Below are positions 17,832 to 25,380 of a stretch of 64,000 bases of DNA, piece after piece; the stretch's first letter is position 1, and the number at the start of each line of letters is the position of its first letter. The translations under genes and the position numbers were made by a program. The stretch covers positions 1-64,000 of the forward strand of contig JBDTOO010000007.1 of the NCBI GenBank assembly GCA_039933215.1, written 5' to 3'. Below the pieces are notes generated by a model, which was not told where the DNA came from, made no database searches, and saw only the letters and a program-made list of their open reading frames with translations. Source of the DNA: JALYUA01 sp039933215. Its GTDB lineage: Bacteria > Acidobacteriota > Thermoanaerobaculia > UBA5066 > Gp7-AA6.

Positions 17832-18830
17832 TTATGCCTTCCCGCCCGGCGCGCCCGGAAGCCTTTCGGTTCCCGGAACCGCGACGATGCGCGCAAAGAG
17901 ACGGGCGGCGGCCGAATAGGGGTCCTCGCGGCGCGAGGCGACGCGTTCCGCGGCCTCCGACAGTCCCTCCCCCGACGGCTCCGAAGCCCGCACGGCGGCG
18001 CGAAATCGCTCGTCGAGAAGGGCGAGGAGGCGCGCCGACGCTCGCCGCCGGGCCCGCCGCACCCCCTCGTCGCCCTCGAGAAGGAACTTCGCGTGAGCGG
18101 CGATCGCGGCGACGGTTTCGTCGACGCCGCGATTCGCCGTCGCAACCGTCCGGACGATGGGAGGCCTCCAGCCGCTTCCGGGCGACAGGTCGAGCATCAT
18201 CGCGAGCTCCGCCTCGACGCGCGCGGCGCCCTCGCGGTCCGACTTGTTGACGACGAAGACGTCCGCGATCTCCAGGATGCCCGCCTTGATGGCCTGGATG
18301 TCGTCGCCGAGACCGGGCGGCAGCACGACGACCGTCGATTCCGCGGCCCGCACGATGTCGACCTCGCCCTGCCCCACTCCGACCGTCTCGATGACGACGA
18401 CGTCGTACCCGGCGGCGTCGAGAACGTCCACGGCGTCGGAGGTCGCGCGCGCGAGGCCGCCGAGGCTCCCCCGGGTCGCCATGGACCGGATGAAGACACC
18501 GGGATCCGTGTAGATCTCCGACATCCGGATCCGGTCGCCCAGGATCGCGCCGCCCGTGAAGGGCGACGACGGATCGACGGCGACGACGCCGACCCGGAGT
18601 CCTGCGGCGCGGTAGCTCTGCGCGAGCCGCTGCACGAGGGTGGACTTCCCCGCTCCCGGCGGTCCGGTTATGCCGAGCACCCGCGCCCGGCCCGTCCGGG
18701 CAAAGAGCGCCGCGGAGAGCTCGGGCGCCCCGCCTTGCGTCTCCATCGCGGAGATCGCCTGGCCGATCCGGCGCGGGTTGGCCGCCAGCACGCCTTCGAC
18801 GATCGCGGCGAGGGGCACGGGGCCGCTCAC
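17832..18830 (-). CDS. meaB: MeaB/ArgK G3E-family GTPase, methylmalonyl-CoA mutase chaperone
   Basis: A GTPase that protects methylmalonyl-CoA mutase and gates loading of its cobalamin. It is 332 residues. P-loop GITGPPGAGKSTLVQRLA (about 53-70), switch region VVAVDPSSPFTGGAILGDRI, GDRIRM and MATRGSLGGL motifs, Walker B-like VVVIETVGVGQGEVD and base-specificity NKSD are all present. A C-terminal dimerisation arm follows. It stands between an acyl-CoA dehydrogenase gene and mce. This supports breakdown of propionyl-CoA from branched-chain amino acids or odd-chain fatty acids. Confidence 0.96.
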   Translation of the reverse strand: MSGPVPLAAIVEGVLAANPRRIGQAISAMETQGGAPELSAALFARTGRARVLGITGPPGAGKSTLVQRLAQSYRAAGLRVGVVAVDPSSPFTGGAILGDRIRMSEIYTDPGVFIRSMATRGSLGGLARATSDAVDVLDAAGYDVVVIETVGVGQGEVDIVRAAESTVVVLPPGLGDDIQAIKAGILEIADVFVVNKSDREGAARVEAELAMMLDLSPGSGWRPPIVRTVATANRGVDETVAAIAAHAKFLLEGDEGVRRARRRASARLLALLDERFRAAVRASEPSGEGLSEAAERVASRREDPYSAAARLFARIVAVPGTERLPGAPGGKA

Positions 18831-18888
18831 GGTTCCCGTCGTGACTTCGCGCTCGCGGACGCCGCGGACCGCGGACGCTCCGGCGCGA

Positions 18889-20031
18889 CTACGAGGACAG
18901 CAGGCTCCGGGCGATCACGAGCCGCTGGATCTCGCTCGTGCCTTCGCCGATCGTGCACAGCTTCACGTCCCGGTAGAACTTCTCGACCGGAAAATCCTTG
19001 ATGAACCCGTATCCGCCGTAGATCTGGACCGCCTTCTCGGTCGCGCGCACCGCGACCTCCGAGGCGTAGAGCTTCGCCTGCGCCGAGAAGCGTGTGACCT
19101 CCTGGCCGGCGTCTTTCGACGCGGCCGCGCGAACGGTCAGGAGCCGCGCGGCGTCGATCTCCGTCGCCATGTCGGCGAGGTAGAACTGGATTGCCTCGAA
19201 GTCGGAGATCGGCCGGCCGAACTGGCGCCGCTGCTGCGAGTACTTGAGGGCGGCCTCGTAGGCTCCCCGCGCGATGCCAACCGAGAGGGCGGCGATCGAG
19301 ATCCGGCCGCCGTCCAGAATCTTCATCGAGTCGACGAATCCGCTGCCCTCGGAGCCGAGCAGGCTGTCCGCGGGCACGCGGCAGTCCTCCATGACGAGAG
19401 TGCAGGTGTCCGATGCGCGCATCCCGAGCTTGTTTTCCTTCTTGCCGACGCGGATCCCCGGGTTGTCGAGCTCGACGACGAACGCCGTGATCCCATGCCG
19501 GCCGGCGGAGCGGTCGGTGACCGCCATCAGGACGGCGACCTGACCGACGGAGGCGTTGGTGATGAAGTTCTTCGACCCGTTCAGCACCCAGTGGTCGCCC
19601 GAGCGGACGGCCGTCGTCTTCGTCCCGCCCGCGTCGGAGCCCGCTTCGGCTTCCGTGAGCCCCCAGGCGGCGAGCCATTGCCCCGATGCGAGCTTCGGCA
19701 TGTAGCGGCGCCGCTGCGCTTCCGTGCCGAACTGGAAGATGTGGTTCGAGCCGAGCGAATTGTGCGCGGCGAGAGACAGCGCGATCGAGCCGTCGACGGC
19801 GGCGAGCTCTTCGACGATCGCCGCGTAGTCGCCGTAAGTCAGCGCCGTGCCGCCGTACTCCTCGGGGACGAGAACACCGAGGAAGCCGAGCTCCCCCAGC
19901 TTTCGGAACACCTCCACCGGGAAGTGCTGCGCCTCGTCCCACTCCATGACGTGGGGGCGGATCTCCGCGTCCGCGAATTCGCGTACGGTCGAGACGATGG
20001 CATCCCGCTCGGCAACCTGGGTCGTGCTCAC
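18889..20031 (-). CDS. Acyl-CoA dehydrogenase (short/branched-chain type)
   Basis: An FAD enzyme oxidising acyl-CoA to enoyl-CoA and passing electrons to ETF. It is 380 residues, standard length. N-domain helices are followed by WGLTEAEAGSDAGGTKTTAV (flavin/substrate loop), CTLVMEDCRVPADSLLG, and the C-terminal IYGGYGFIKDFPVEKFYRD and IGEGTSEIQRLVIARSLL. The Glu of GEGTSE is in the position of the catalytic base in short-chain enzymes. Substrate (butyryl, isobutyryl, isovaleryl) cannot be settled. The GTG start sits 7 nt after TACAAT with no Shine-Dalgarno sequence. It is transcribed with meaB and mce. Confidence 0.93.
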   Translation of the reverse strand: MSTTQVAERDAIVSTVREFADAEIRPHVMEWDEAQHFPVEVFRKLGELGFLGVLVPEEYGGTALTYGDYAAIVEELAAVDGSIALSLAAHNSLGSNHIFQFGTEAQRRRYMPKLASGQWLAAWGLTEAEAGSDAGGTKTTAVRSGDHWVLNGSKNFITNASVGQVAVLMAVTDRSAGRHGITAFVVELDNPGIRVGKKENKLGMRASDTCTLVMEDCRVPADSLLGSEGSGFVDSMKILDGGRISIAALSVGIARGAYEAALKYSQQRRQFGRPISDFEAIQFYLADMATEIDAARLLTVRAAASKDAGQEVTRFSAQAKLYASEVAVRATEKAVQIYGGYGFIKDFPVEKFYRDVKLCTIGEGTSEIQRLVIARSLLSS

Positions 20032-20044
20032 CGGGTCTATTGTA
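20029..20044 (-). promoter_or_regulatory. TANNNT box before acyl-CoA dehydrogenase
   Basis: TACAAT (20044-20039, minus strand) is followed by 7 nt and then the GTG start codon. There is no Shine-Dalgarno sequence. It is consistent with a leaderless transcript for the acyl-CoA dehydrogenase-meaB-mce operon. Confidence 0.45.
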
Positions 20045-20197
20045 TCGGTCGTCCGCCGTCCGCAAAACTCCCGTGGACCGGCAGGCGCCCCCCGGCCGGC
20101 CTTGCGGCCGCGCCCCTCTTGTGGGACGTTCGGCTACACACCCGGGACGGGGCCCGCCCGCCCGGTAGAGTCTTTTGATTCGATCGAGGAGGTGCAA

Positions 20198-21718
20198 ATG
20201 AATCCAGGAAAGTCCCGGGGAATTCTCGGTTCGATCGCCATCGGTATCGCCTCGCTCTCTCTCACGGGTCCCGCCGCCGCCCAGCCGATCACCGTCTTCG
20301 CCTCCGGCTTCAAGTCTCCGATGAAGATCTCGACGACGACGGGCGGAAATTTCCTCATCGCCGAGGCGGGGACCGGCCCCAACACGGGCCGGCTCTCCCG
20401 CGTGTTCCCGAATGGGACTCGCGTCACCATCCTGGACGGCCTTCCCTCCGGTCTCACGGCGGTGGGCGAAAACGCCCCCTCCGGCCCGTCCGGAATCGAC
20501 ACCCTCGGAGGCGACTGGTTTCTGACGATCGGAGCGGGTGACGAGAGCCTGCCCGGCACCTCGCCCGGCTCCGAGGTCGCGAACCCGAATCTGTCGTCGC
20601 CCATCTTGAGCTCGGTCCTGAAGCTGCACTTCGGCGGAAGCTCGACGATCGATTCCACCTTCGGGAACTTCGTCCTGACGCCGGCGCAGCACGCCGCCCT
20701 GAAGTCGGGAGCGGTCCTCTCGATCAACAATCCCGCGGCCGAGACTCTGCAGGTCTCCTTGCTCGTCGACTTTCCCGACCTCGTCGGGCCCCGCTCATCG
20801 AACCCGTTCGGCATCCAGGCCCTGGGGACTCGACTCTACGTGGTGGATGCCAGTCTGAACGGGATCCAGAGCGTCGATCCCACGAACGGGACCTATCAGA
20901 CGATCGCGTCCTTCGCGCCGCTGGCGAATCCGACGCCGCCGCCGCCCGTCGTCGATCCGGTTCCCGACAGCATCCGGCAGGCCGACGGCCAGTTTCTGGT
21001 CTCGTTCCTGACGGGGTTTCCGTTCGTTCCCGGTCTGTCGGAGGTGCGGCGGGTCAATCCGGTCACCGGAGCGAGCCAGCAGATCCTGAGAGGCCTGAAC
21101 TCGGCGATCGATGTGCTGCCTGTGACGGGCGCCCCCGATCAATATCTCGTGCTCGAATTCAGCACCAACCAGTCGGCGGGCGAGCCCGGCCGGCTCCTCT
21201 ACTTCAACTCCGCGTCCGCGAATCCGGCCGTCGCGGCGGCTCCCCTGATCACGCCGACGAGCATGGCCTTCGACCGCGCGACCCGTGAGGTCCTCGTCAC
21301 GGAGTTCGCGACGGGTCTCATCCGCAGGATCGCCCTCGGAAGCCTGATTCCCCCCGTGCCCTGCGCTCCCGGCTCGAACACGGTGTGTCTCTCCGGCGGA
21401 CGCTTCCAGGTGAAGGCCACCTGGCGCACGGCCACCGCCTCCGGGGTCGCCAACCCGGTCGCGCTGACCGACTCGACCGCTCATTTCTGGTTCTTCAGCT
21501 CCGACAACGTCGAGGTCTTCGCGAAGATCGTCCGCGGCTGCTCTTTCAACAATCGGTACTGGTTCTTCGCCGGAGGCATGACCAATGTCGAGGTGACTCT
21601 GACCGTCACCGACATGCAGTCGGGCGACGTGAAGACCTACGTCAACCCTCTCGACACGCCCTTTGCCCCGATCCAGGACATCAACGCGTTCATCGGATGC
21701 CCGGTGACGTTCCCCTAG
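20198..21718 (+). CDS. Secreted ScyD/ScyE-like propeller protein with a C-terminal domain of Acidobacteriota style
   Basis: A 506-residue exported protein. The ATG follows an ideal GAGGAGGT Shine-Dalgarno sequence, and a signal peptide (IAIGIASLSLTGPAAAQ, about 14-30) follows. Residues 32-390 resemble the ScyD/ScyE or NHL-type propeller (SGFKSPMKISTTTGGNFLIAE; SNPFGIQALGTRLYVVDA). After a CAPGSNTVC linker, residues 400-506 form a beta-sandwich-like domain (GGRFQVKATWRTATASG; AHFWFFSSDNVEVFAKI; NNRYWFFAGGMTNVEVTL). I recall this domain in many secreted Acidobacteriota proteins. Four Cys (two in the linker, CSFNNRYW and IGCP) may form disulfides. It runs divergently from acyl-CoA dehydrogenase. 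Function unknown; the sequence shows no catalytic motif. Confidence 0.75.
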   Translation: MNPGKSRGILGSIAIGIASLSLTGPAAAQPITVFASGFKSPMKISTTTGGNFLIAEAGTGPNTGRLSRVFPNGTRVTILDGLPSGLTAVGENAPSGPSGIDTLGGDWFLTIGAGDESLPGTSPGSEVANPNLSSPILSSVLKLHFGGSSTIDSTFGNFVLTPAQHAALKSGAVLSINNPAAETLQVSLLVDFPDLVGPRSSNPFGIQALGTRLYVVDASLNGIQSVDPTNGTYQTIASFAPLANPTPPPPVVDPVPDSIRQADGQFLVSFLTGFPFVPGLSEVRRVNPVTGASQQILRGLNSAIDVLPVTGAPDQYLVLEFSTNQSAGEPGRLLYFNSASANPAVAAAPLITPTSMAFDRATREVLVTEFATGLIRRIALGSLIPPVPCAPGSNTVCLSGGRFQVKATWRTATASGVANPVALTDSTAHFWFFSSDNVEVFAKIVRGCSFNNRYWFFAGGMTNVEVTLTVTDMQSGDVKTYVNPLDTPFAPIQDINAFIGCPVTFP

Positions 21719-21765
21719 CCGTCAACCGGAATGGATCCCGGGGTCGGTTGGAATGAAGCCCGGGG

Positions 21766-21793
21766 TCGGTCGGGCCGGCAACGGCCCGACCGG
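21766..21793. terminator. GC-rich hairpin between convergent genes
   Basis: A perfect 11-bp stem CGGTCGGGCCG/CGGCCCGACCG with a GCAA loop lies between the convergent ends at 21718 and 21796. There is no T-tract, so intrinsic termination is only possible. An 11-bp direct repeat (CCGGGGTCGGT) lies just before it. Confidence 0.5.
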
Positions 21794-21795
21794 TC

Positions 21796-24087
21796 CTACC
21801 GGGTGGATGGCGGACCGGCCGTCAGCGTCGAGGCGGGAACGATCTGAATACCCGAGTAGTAGTGCTGGAGGATCCGGTCGTAGGTGGAGCCGGCGAGGGC
21901 CATGCCGTAGGCGCCGTTCTGGCAGAGGCCCACGCCGTGCCCCCATCCGCGGCCGAGGAAGACGAACTCGATCTCTCCCTGGGCGCCCCGAACCCGCTGG
22001 ACGGAGAAGAGCAGCTCGGGAAGCTCCAGCGCCTGCCGCAGGTCGAAGCGCTTCAGCACGACCAGACTCGCGTCCGTCGTGACCTGGATCTCGGCGACGC
22101 GGCCGGCGGAGCTGCGGCGCAGGACGGCGATCTCCCGGACCTCCGTCCCGGCGACACGCGCCGCCATCCGCCGCGCGAGCTCCTTGCCCGAGACGCGGCG
22201 GACCCACTCCGTCCAGGACGATTCGCGCTCGAAGGTCGGTCCGGCGGGGTCGAGCTCCACCCACAGAGCGATGAGCTGCGCGCCCCGCTTCCACCACCGC
22301 AGCCGGTCCCCCGACCGGAGCGTCAGAGCGGAGGCCGCGAGCCACCGGTCGCCGATGCGGCGGGCGAGGGGAAGCTCCGGATCGACACCGAGCCCCTGGC
22401 GTCCCTCTGCCGTCTTGACCCAGACGTTTTGCCCTTCGCGGCGTAGAAATTTCCCGGCGCCTTCCGCGACGCCGCCCAGGCGAAGCGCCGCGGAGAAGAG
22501 GAGACCGCCGTACTCCTCCTCATTCAACGTCCGGTCCGGTGAAGGAAGCGATTCGCCGGCGCCCACGCGGAATCGGACGAGGAAATCGTAGGCGTCGCGC
22601 GCGGGCCCGACGAGGCGGCCGCTCGCCGGCGGCGCCTCGGAGTAGTACGCCTCGTCCCGCGGCGTCACATGCACCCCCCGCGCGGGCGCGAGGGCGAACG
22701 CTGTCAGGATCGACGGGTACACCCCGGCGGGCGCGAGGGAGGAGGGCGGCTGACCTTCGGGCGCCACTCCCGCCCAGCCCTGCGCGAGCGCGAGAGAGGC
22801 GGCGCGCGTTGCCCGGCGCCGGGGCGCGGCGTGCGCGAGGACGTAGCCCCGCCATTCGAGCCCCGTCCGCTCGCGAGGCGCGCTCCGCCGGTCGAGGGGC
22901 GCCCCGGGGAGCGGCGTGGTCGAGAGCTCTCCGCATTCGACGGAGACGAGATACGGGACGGGCGTCTCCCCGAACACGTTCTCGACGTTCTCGGTGCGGC
23001 CGCCGCAGGTGGAGACGAAGAGCGCATCGGCGAACCGCCCGTCGAATCCGAGCGCGAGGCCGCGCGTCGCGTCGACCGCGGCGGTCGAGAGCGGGTCCTC
23101 GGCCGAGAGGCCCGCGTAGACCTGGCACTTGGGCGTCGCGCAGAGGTCGTAGCCTTCGCTCTCGAACTGCCCCCTGTGGGCGAGCGCGTAAGTGCGCGCC
23201 GCCACCGCCTGCGCCTTCAGACCCTCGAGCTCGTCGAACCGCTTCGGACCCATCTCGGCGGGCACGACGCCGTAGAGGTATTCCTCGAGGTCGACGCGGT
23301 TGACGACGTTCAAGGTGCCGCGCGTGTTGACGGACACGAGGAGGCTTCCCCGGTAGGGTCGCGTCTCCCAGAGGACGGGGCCGTCGGCCGCGTCGGCGGC
23401 GTAGATGCCGACGGGAGAGGCGAGCCGCCGCACGCCCCCGTCCTCCGCCGTGATGGATACGGCCGCGCTCGCCGGCTCCGCCGCCGCGCTCCCTTCGACG
23501 GGAAACGCGTCCTGTCCCGACGCGCGCACGGTCGCCGCGAAGGCGTCGGCCGCCGCCCGATCGGGAAAGCTGCCCAGGAGGGCGCGGTAGACGCCCCGGT
23601 CGGCCGAGAAGGCGACCGTGCCGTTCGTGTGGAGCTCGGCGGAGAGGCGGTCGACCAGAGCGCGAGCCGGCTCTTCCTGGGAATAGGCTCCGGCCTGGAC
23701 CTGGAACGATACGGCACGGCGGCCCTCCGGCCGGAAGCGGAGAGGCCCGCGCAGCGCCTGCCCGCGGCCGGCCGAGACGACGATCCAGCGGCGGCCGGGC
23801 GGGCCGTACGCCACTTCGGGGAGGTCGCTCTTCAACCCGACGCGGTAGAGCGTGCCGGAGGGCGCCGGGTCGGCGGGGGCGGCGACCGCGGCTCCGGGCG
23901 CCGACCGCGGTCCCGCCGGACGTCCCGAAACGGAAGCCGAAGCCGACGCTGCCGGCGGGGGCGCGACAGGCCCGGCGTCCGGCGCGCCCTGCGGAGGCGG
24001 CGTCTCGGGCGCGCAGGAGAGCGCCGACACGAGCGCCGCGGCGGCCGGGAGCGCGCGGAAGAGAGACGGGAAGAGGGGGCGCTTCAG
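21796..24087 (-). CDS. SPOR-SpoIID lipoprotein, putative peptidoglycan lytic transglycosylase
   Basis: A 763-residue lipoprotein. A signal stretch (LPAAAALVSAL) ends in lipobox ALSC, then a Pro/Ala-rich linker (to about 80). A SPOR domain (about 115-190, SFQVQAGAYSQEEPARAL to YRALLGSFPDRAAADAF) would bind glycans stripped of peptides. The SpoIID/LytB domain follows, split by an insertion: VDLEEYLYGVVPAEMGPKRF (with the catalytic Glu), TYALAHRG, FVSTCGGRTENVENVFG, and finally FLGRGWGHGVGLCQNGAYGM. SpoIID cleaves denuded glycan strands. I place the start at CTG 24087: it overlaps the DnaC-like stop by 4 nt (CTGA) and yields an intact lipoprotein signal. A GTG about 19 codons downstream would destroy the signal. 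Confidence 0.85.
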   Translation of the reverse strand: MKRPLFPSLFRALPAAAALVSALSCAPETPPPQGAPDAGPVAPPPAASASASVSGRPAGPRSAPGAAVAAPADPAPSGTLYRVGLKSDLPEVAYGPPGRRWIVVSAGRGQALRGPLRFRPEGRRAVSFQVQAGAYSQEEPARALVDRLSAELHTNGTVAFSADRGVYRALLGSFPDRAAADAFAATVRASGQDAFPVEGSAAAEPASAAVSITAEDGGVRRLASPVGIYAADAADGPVLWETRPYRGSLLVSVNTRGTLNVVNRVDLEEYLYGVVPAEMGPKRFDELEGLKAQAVAARTYALAHRGQFESEGYDLCATPKCQVYAGLSAEDPLSTAAVDATRGLALGFDGRFADALFVSTCGGRTENVENVFGETPVPYLVSVECGELSTTPLPGAPLDRRSAPRERTGLEWRGYVLAHAAPRRRATRAASLALAQGWAGVAPEGQPPSSLAPAGVYPSILTAFALAPARGVHVTPRDEAYYSEAPPASGRLVGPARDAYDFLVRFRVGAGESLPSPDRTLNEEEYGGLLFSAALRLGGVAEGAGKFLRREGQNVWVKTAEGRQGLGVDPELPLARRIGDRWLAASALTLRSGDRLRWWKRGAQLIALWVELDPAGPTFERESSWTEWVRRVSGKELARRMAARVAGTEVREIAVLRRSSAGRVAEIQVTTDASLVVLKRFDLRQALELPELLFSVQRVRGAQGEIEFVFLGRGWGHGVGLCQNGAYGMALAGSTYDRILQHYYSGIQIVPASTLTAGPPSTR

Positions 24088-24827
24088 AAGCGGGATCGGA
24101 TCTGCCCCTGGAGATTGGTCCGACGGAAGTCGTCGCCGCGCATCGTGAGCGTGACGCACATCTCGAACAGCCGGCTGCGAATGCGGCTGCCGACTCGGTC
24201 CTCGAGGCGGTCGCGCTCGCCCGACGCGGCGTCCGGCTCGTCCTCGAAGTTCGAGGTCATGATGGTGATCTTCTTGCGGTTGTAGCGCGTGTTCAACAGG
24301 TTGTAGAGCACATCGAGCACCCAGGGGTGCGGCTTCGAAGCTCCGAGCTCGTCCAAGACGAGAAGTTCCACTTCGGCGTACGGCTGGAGGATCGACTCCT
24401 TCGACAGGTCCGCGTCGGGCCGGAAGCTCGTCTGGATCTTCATCAGCAGGTCCGAGAAGTCCCCGTAGAGCCCGGGCACGCCCTTTCGCGCGACGAGCTC
24501 CGACAGGATCGCGCACGCGAGATGCGTCTTCCCGCGTCCGGAGGGCCCGAGAAGAAGGAGTCCCGCGTCGACGGCCGGATACGTGTCGACGAACTCGCGG
24601 GCCACGTTCTTCGCCTTCTTCAGCGAGGCATTGGTGTCGGAGAAGTTCGAGAAATTACAGACGCGGTATCGCTCGGGGATCTCCGCCGCGGCGAGCCGCT
24701 CGGACCGCAGCAGTCCGTCGCGGCAGGCGCACGAGCGGGCGAGCTTGCGGCCGTCCACGTGCTCGAGGATCCAGCCGGAGCCCTCGCAGGAACCGCAGAC
24801 CGCGGGATCGGGAGGCACGAACGGCAT
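24084..24827 (-). CDS. DnaC/IstB-like AAA+ ATPase with N-terminal zinc motif
   Basis: A 247-residue putative helicase loader. An N-terminal zinc-ribbon-like segment (CGSCEGSGW to SCACRDG, residues 11-37) is followed by the AAA+ core: Walker A LLLGPSGRGKTHLACAI (about 92-108), Walker B EVELLVLDELGA, sensor ITIMTSNFEDE and VGSRIRSRLFEMC (arginine finger region). This matches DnaC/DnaI-type loaders on chromosomes; no transposase is adjacent, so IstB is unlikely. The ATG at 24827 overlaps a TACAAT box. An in-frame GTG three codons on (MPFV to V) lies 7 nt after that box and is an alternative leaderless start. The SpoIID gene is translationally coupled downstream. Confidence 0.85.
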   Translation of the reverse strand: MPFVPPDPAVCGSCEGSGWILEHVDGRKLARSCACRDGLLRSERLAAAEIPERYRVCNFSNFSDTNASLKKAKNVAREFVDTYPAVDAGLLLLGPSGRGKTHLACAILSELVARKGVPGLYGDFSDLLMKIQTSFRPDADLSKESILQPYAEVELLVLDELGASKPHPWVLDVLYNLLNTRYNRKKITIMTSNFEDEPDAASGERDRLEDRVGSRIRSRLFEMCVTLTMRGDDFRRTNLQGQIRSRF

Positions 24828-24835
24828 TGTACCGA

Positions 24836-25318
24836 TCAATTCTCGGGCAGGCCCGCTTCCATCAGGATGCGCCGCTCCCTCGGGCCTTCGAGGTAGGCCT
24901 TGAGGTCCTCGAGGCTCGACTCCCAGCCGGACCCGACCTCCCCCCGGTAGCGGTCGTACGCCGGGCCGGAGTCGGGCACGCGGAACTCCACGGTGACGTC
25001 GCAGGCCGCGGATCCGCGCGGCGCGAAGTCGAGCACCATCCCGAGTCCCTCGAGGGGGTCCCCCGCCGCCGGCTCGTAGGAGATGTCGCGCACGACGAGC
25101 CGCCGGCCGATCTCGAGCTCCGCGATCTTTCCGAGCACGGTCGCCTCCGTGCGGCCGCGCTGGTCCGTGAATCCGATCGCCCAGTTGCCGCCGGGGCGCA
25201 GGCCCACGAGCGCGCCCTCGCACCACCAGGAAAGAAGATCCGACACGCGCGTGAACGCGTCGAAGGCGTCGGCGGCGCTCGCCTCAATCGAGATGGAACG
25301 GACGACGGTATCGCTCAC
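24836..25318 (-). CDS. SRPBCC/AHSA1-like protein
   Basis: A 160-residue START-fold protein: VVRSISIEASAADAFDAFTR, then LLSWWCEGALVGLRPGGNW, and a C-terminal helix containing GWESSLEDLKAYLEG. These are the AHSA1 hallmarks (a hydrophobic-ligand cavity and long C-terminal helix). Such proteins act as ligand-binding or Hsp90-co-chaperone-like factors; the ligand is not predictable. The GTG start lies 6 nt after a TAAGAT box, with no Shine-Dalgarno sequence. The DnaC-like gene begins 8 nt past its stop. Confidence 0.85.
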   Translation of the reverse strand: MSDTVVRSISIEASAADAFDAFTRVSDLLSWWCEGALVGLRPGGNWAIGFTDQRGRTEATVLGKIAELEIGRRLVVRDISYEPAAGDPLEGLGMVLDFAPRGSAACDVTVEFRVPDSGPAYDRYRGEVGSGWESSLEDLKAYLEGPRERRILMEAGLPEN

Positions 25319-25330
25319 CCGGAGATCTTA
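25316..25330 (-). promoter_or_regulatory. TANNNT box before the AHSA1 gene
   Basis: TAAGAT (25330-25325, minus strand), then 6 nt, then GTG. A leaderless-type arrangement. Confidence 0.4.
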
Positions 25331-25362
25331 GACGAAGGGACGAGCCCGGGCTTCCTTCCCCG

Positions 25363-25380
25363 TATACTGCTGCGCCCATG
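25363..25380 (+). promoter_or_regulatory. TATACT box before argS
   Basis: TATACT (25363-25368), then 9 nt, then the ATG of argS, with no Shine-Dalgarno sequence in between. The transcript would have a leader of at most a few bases. Confidence 0.4.
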
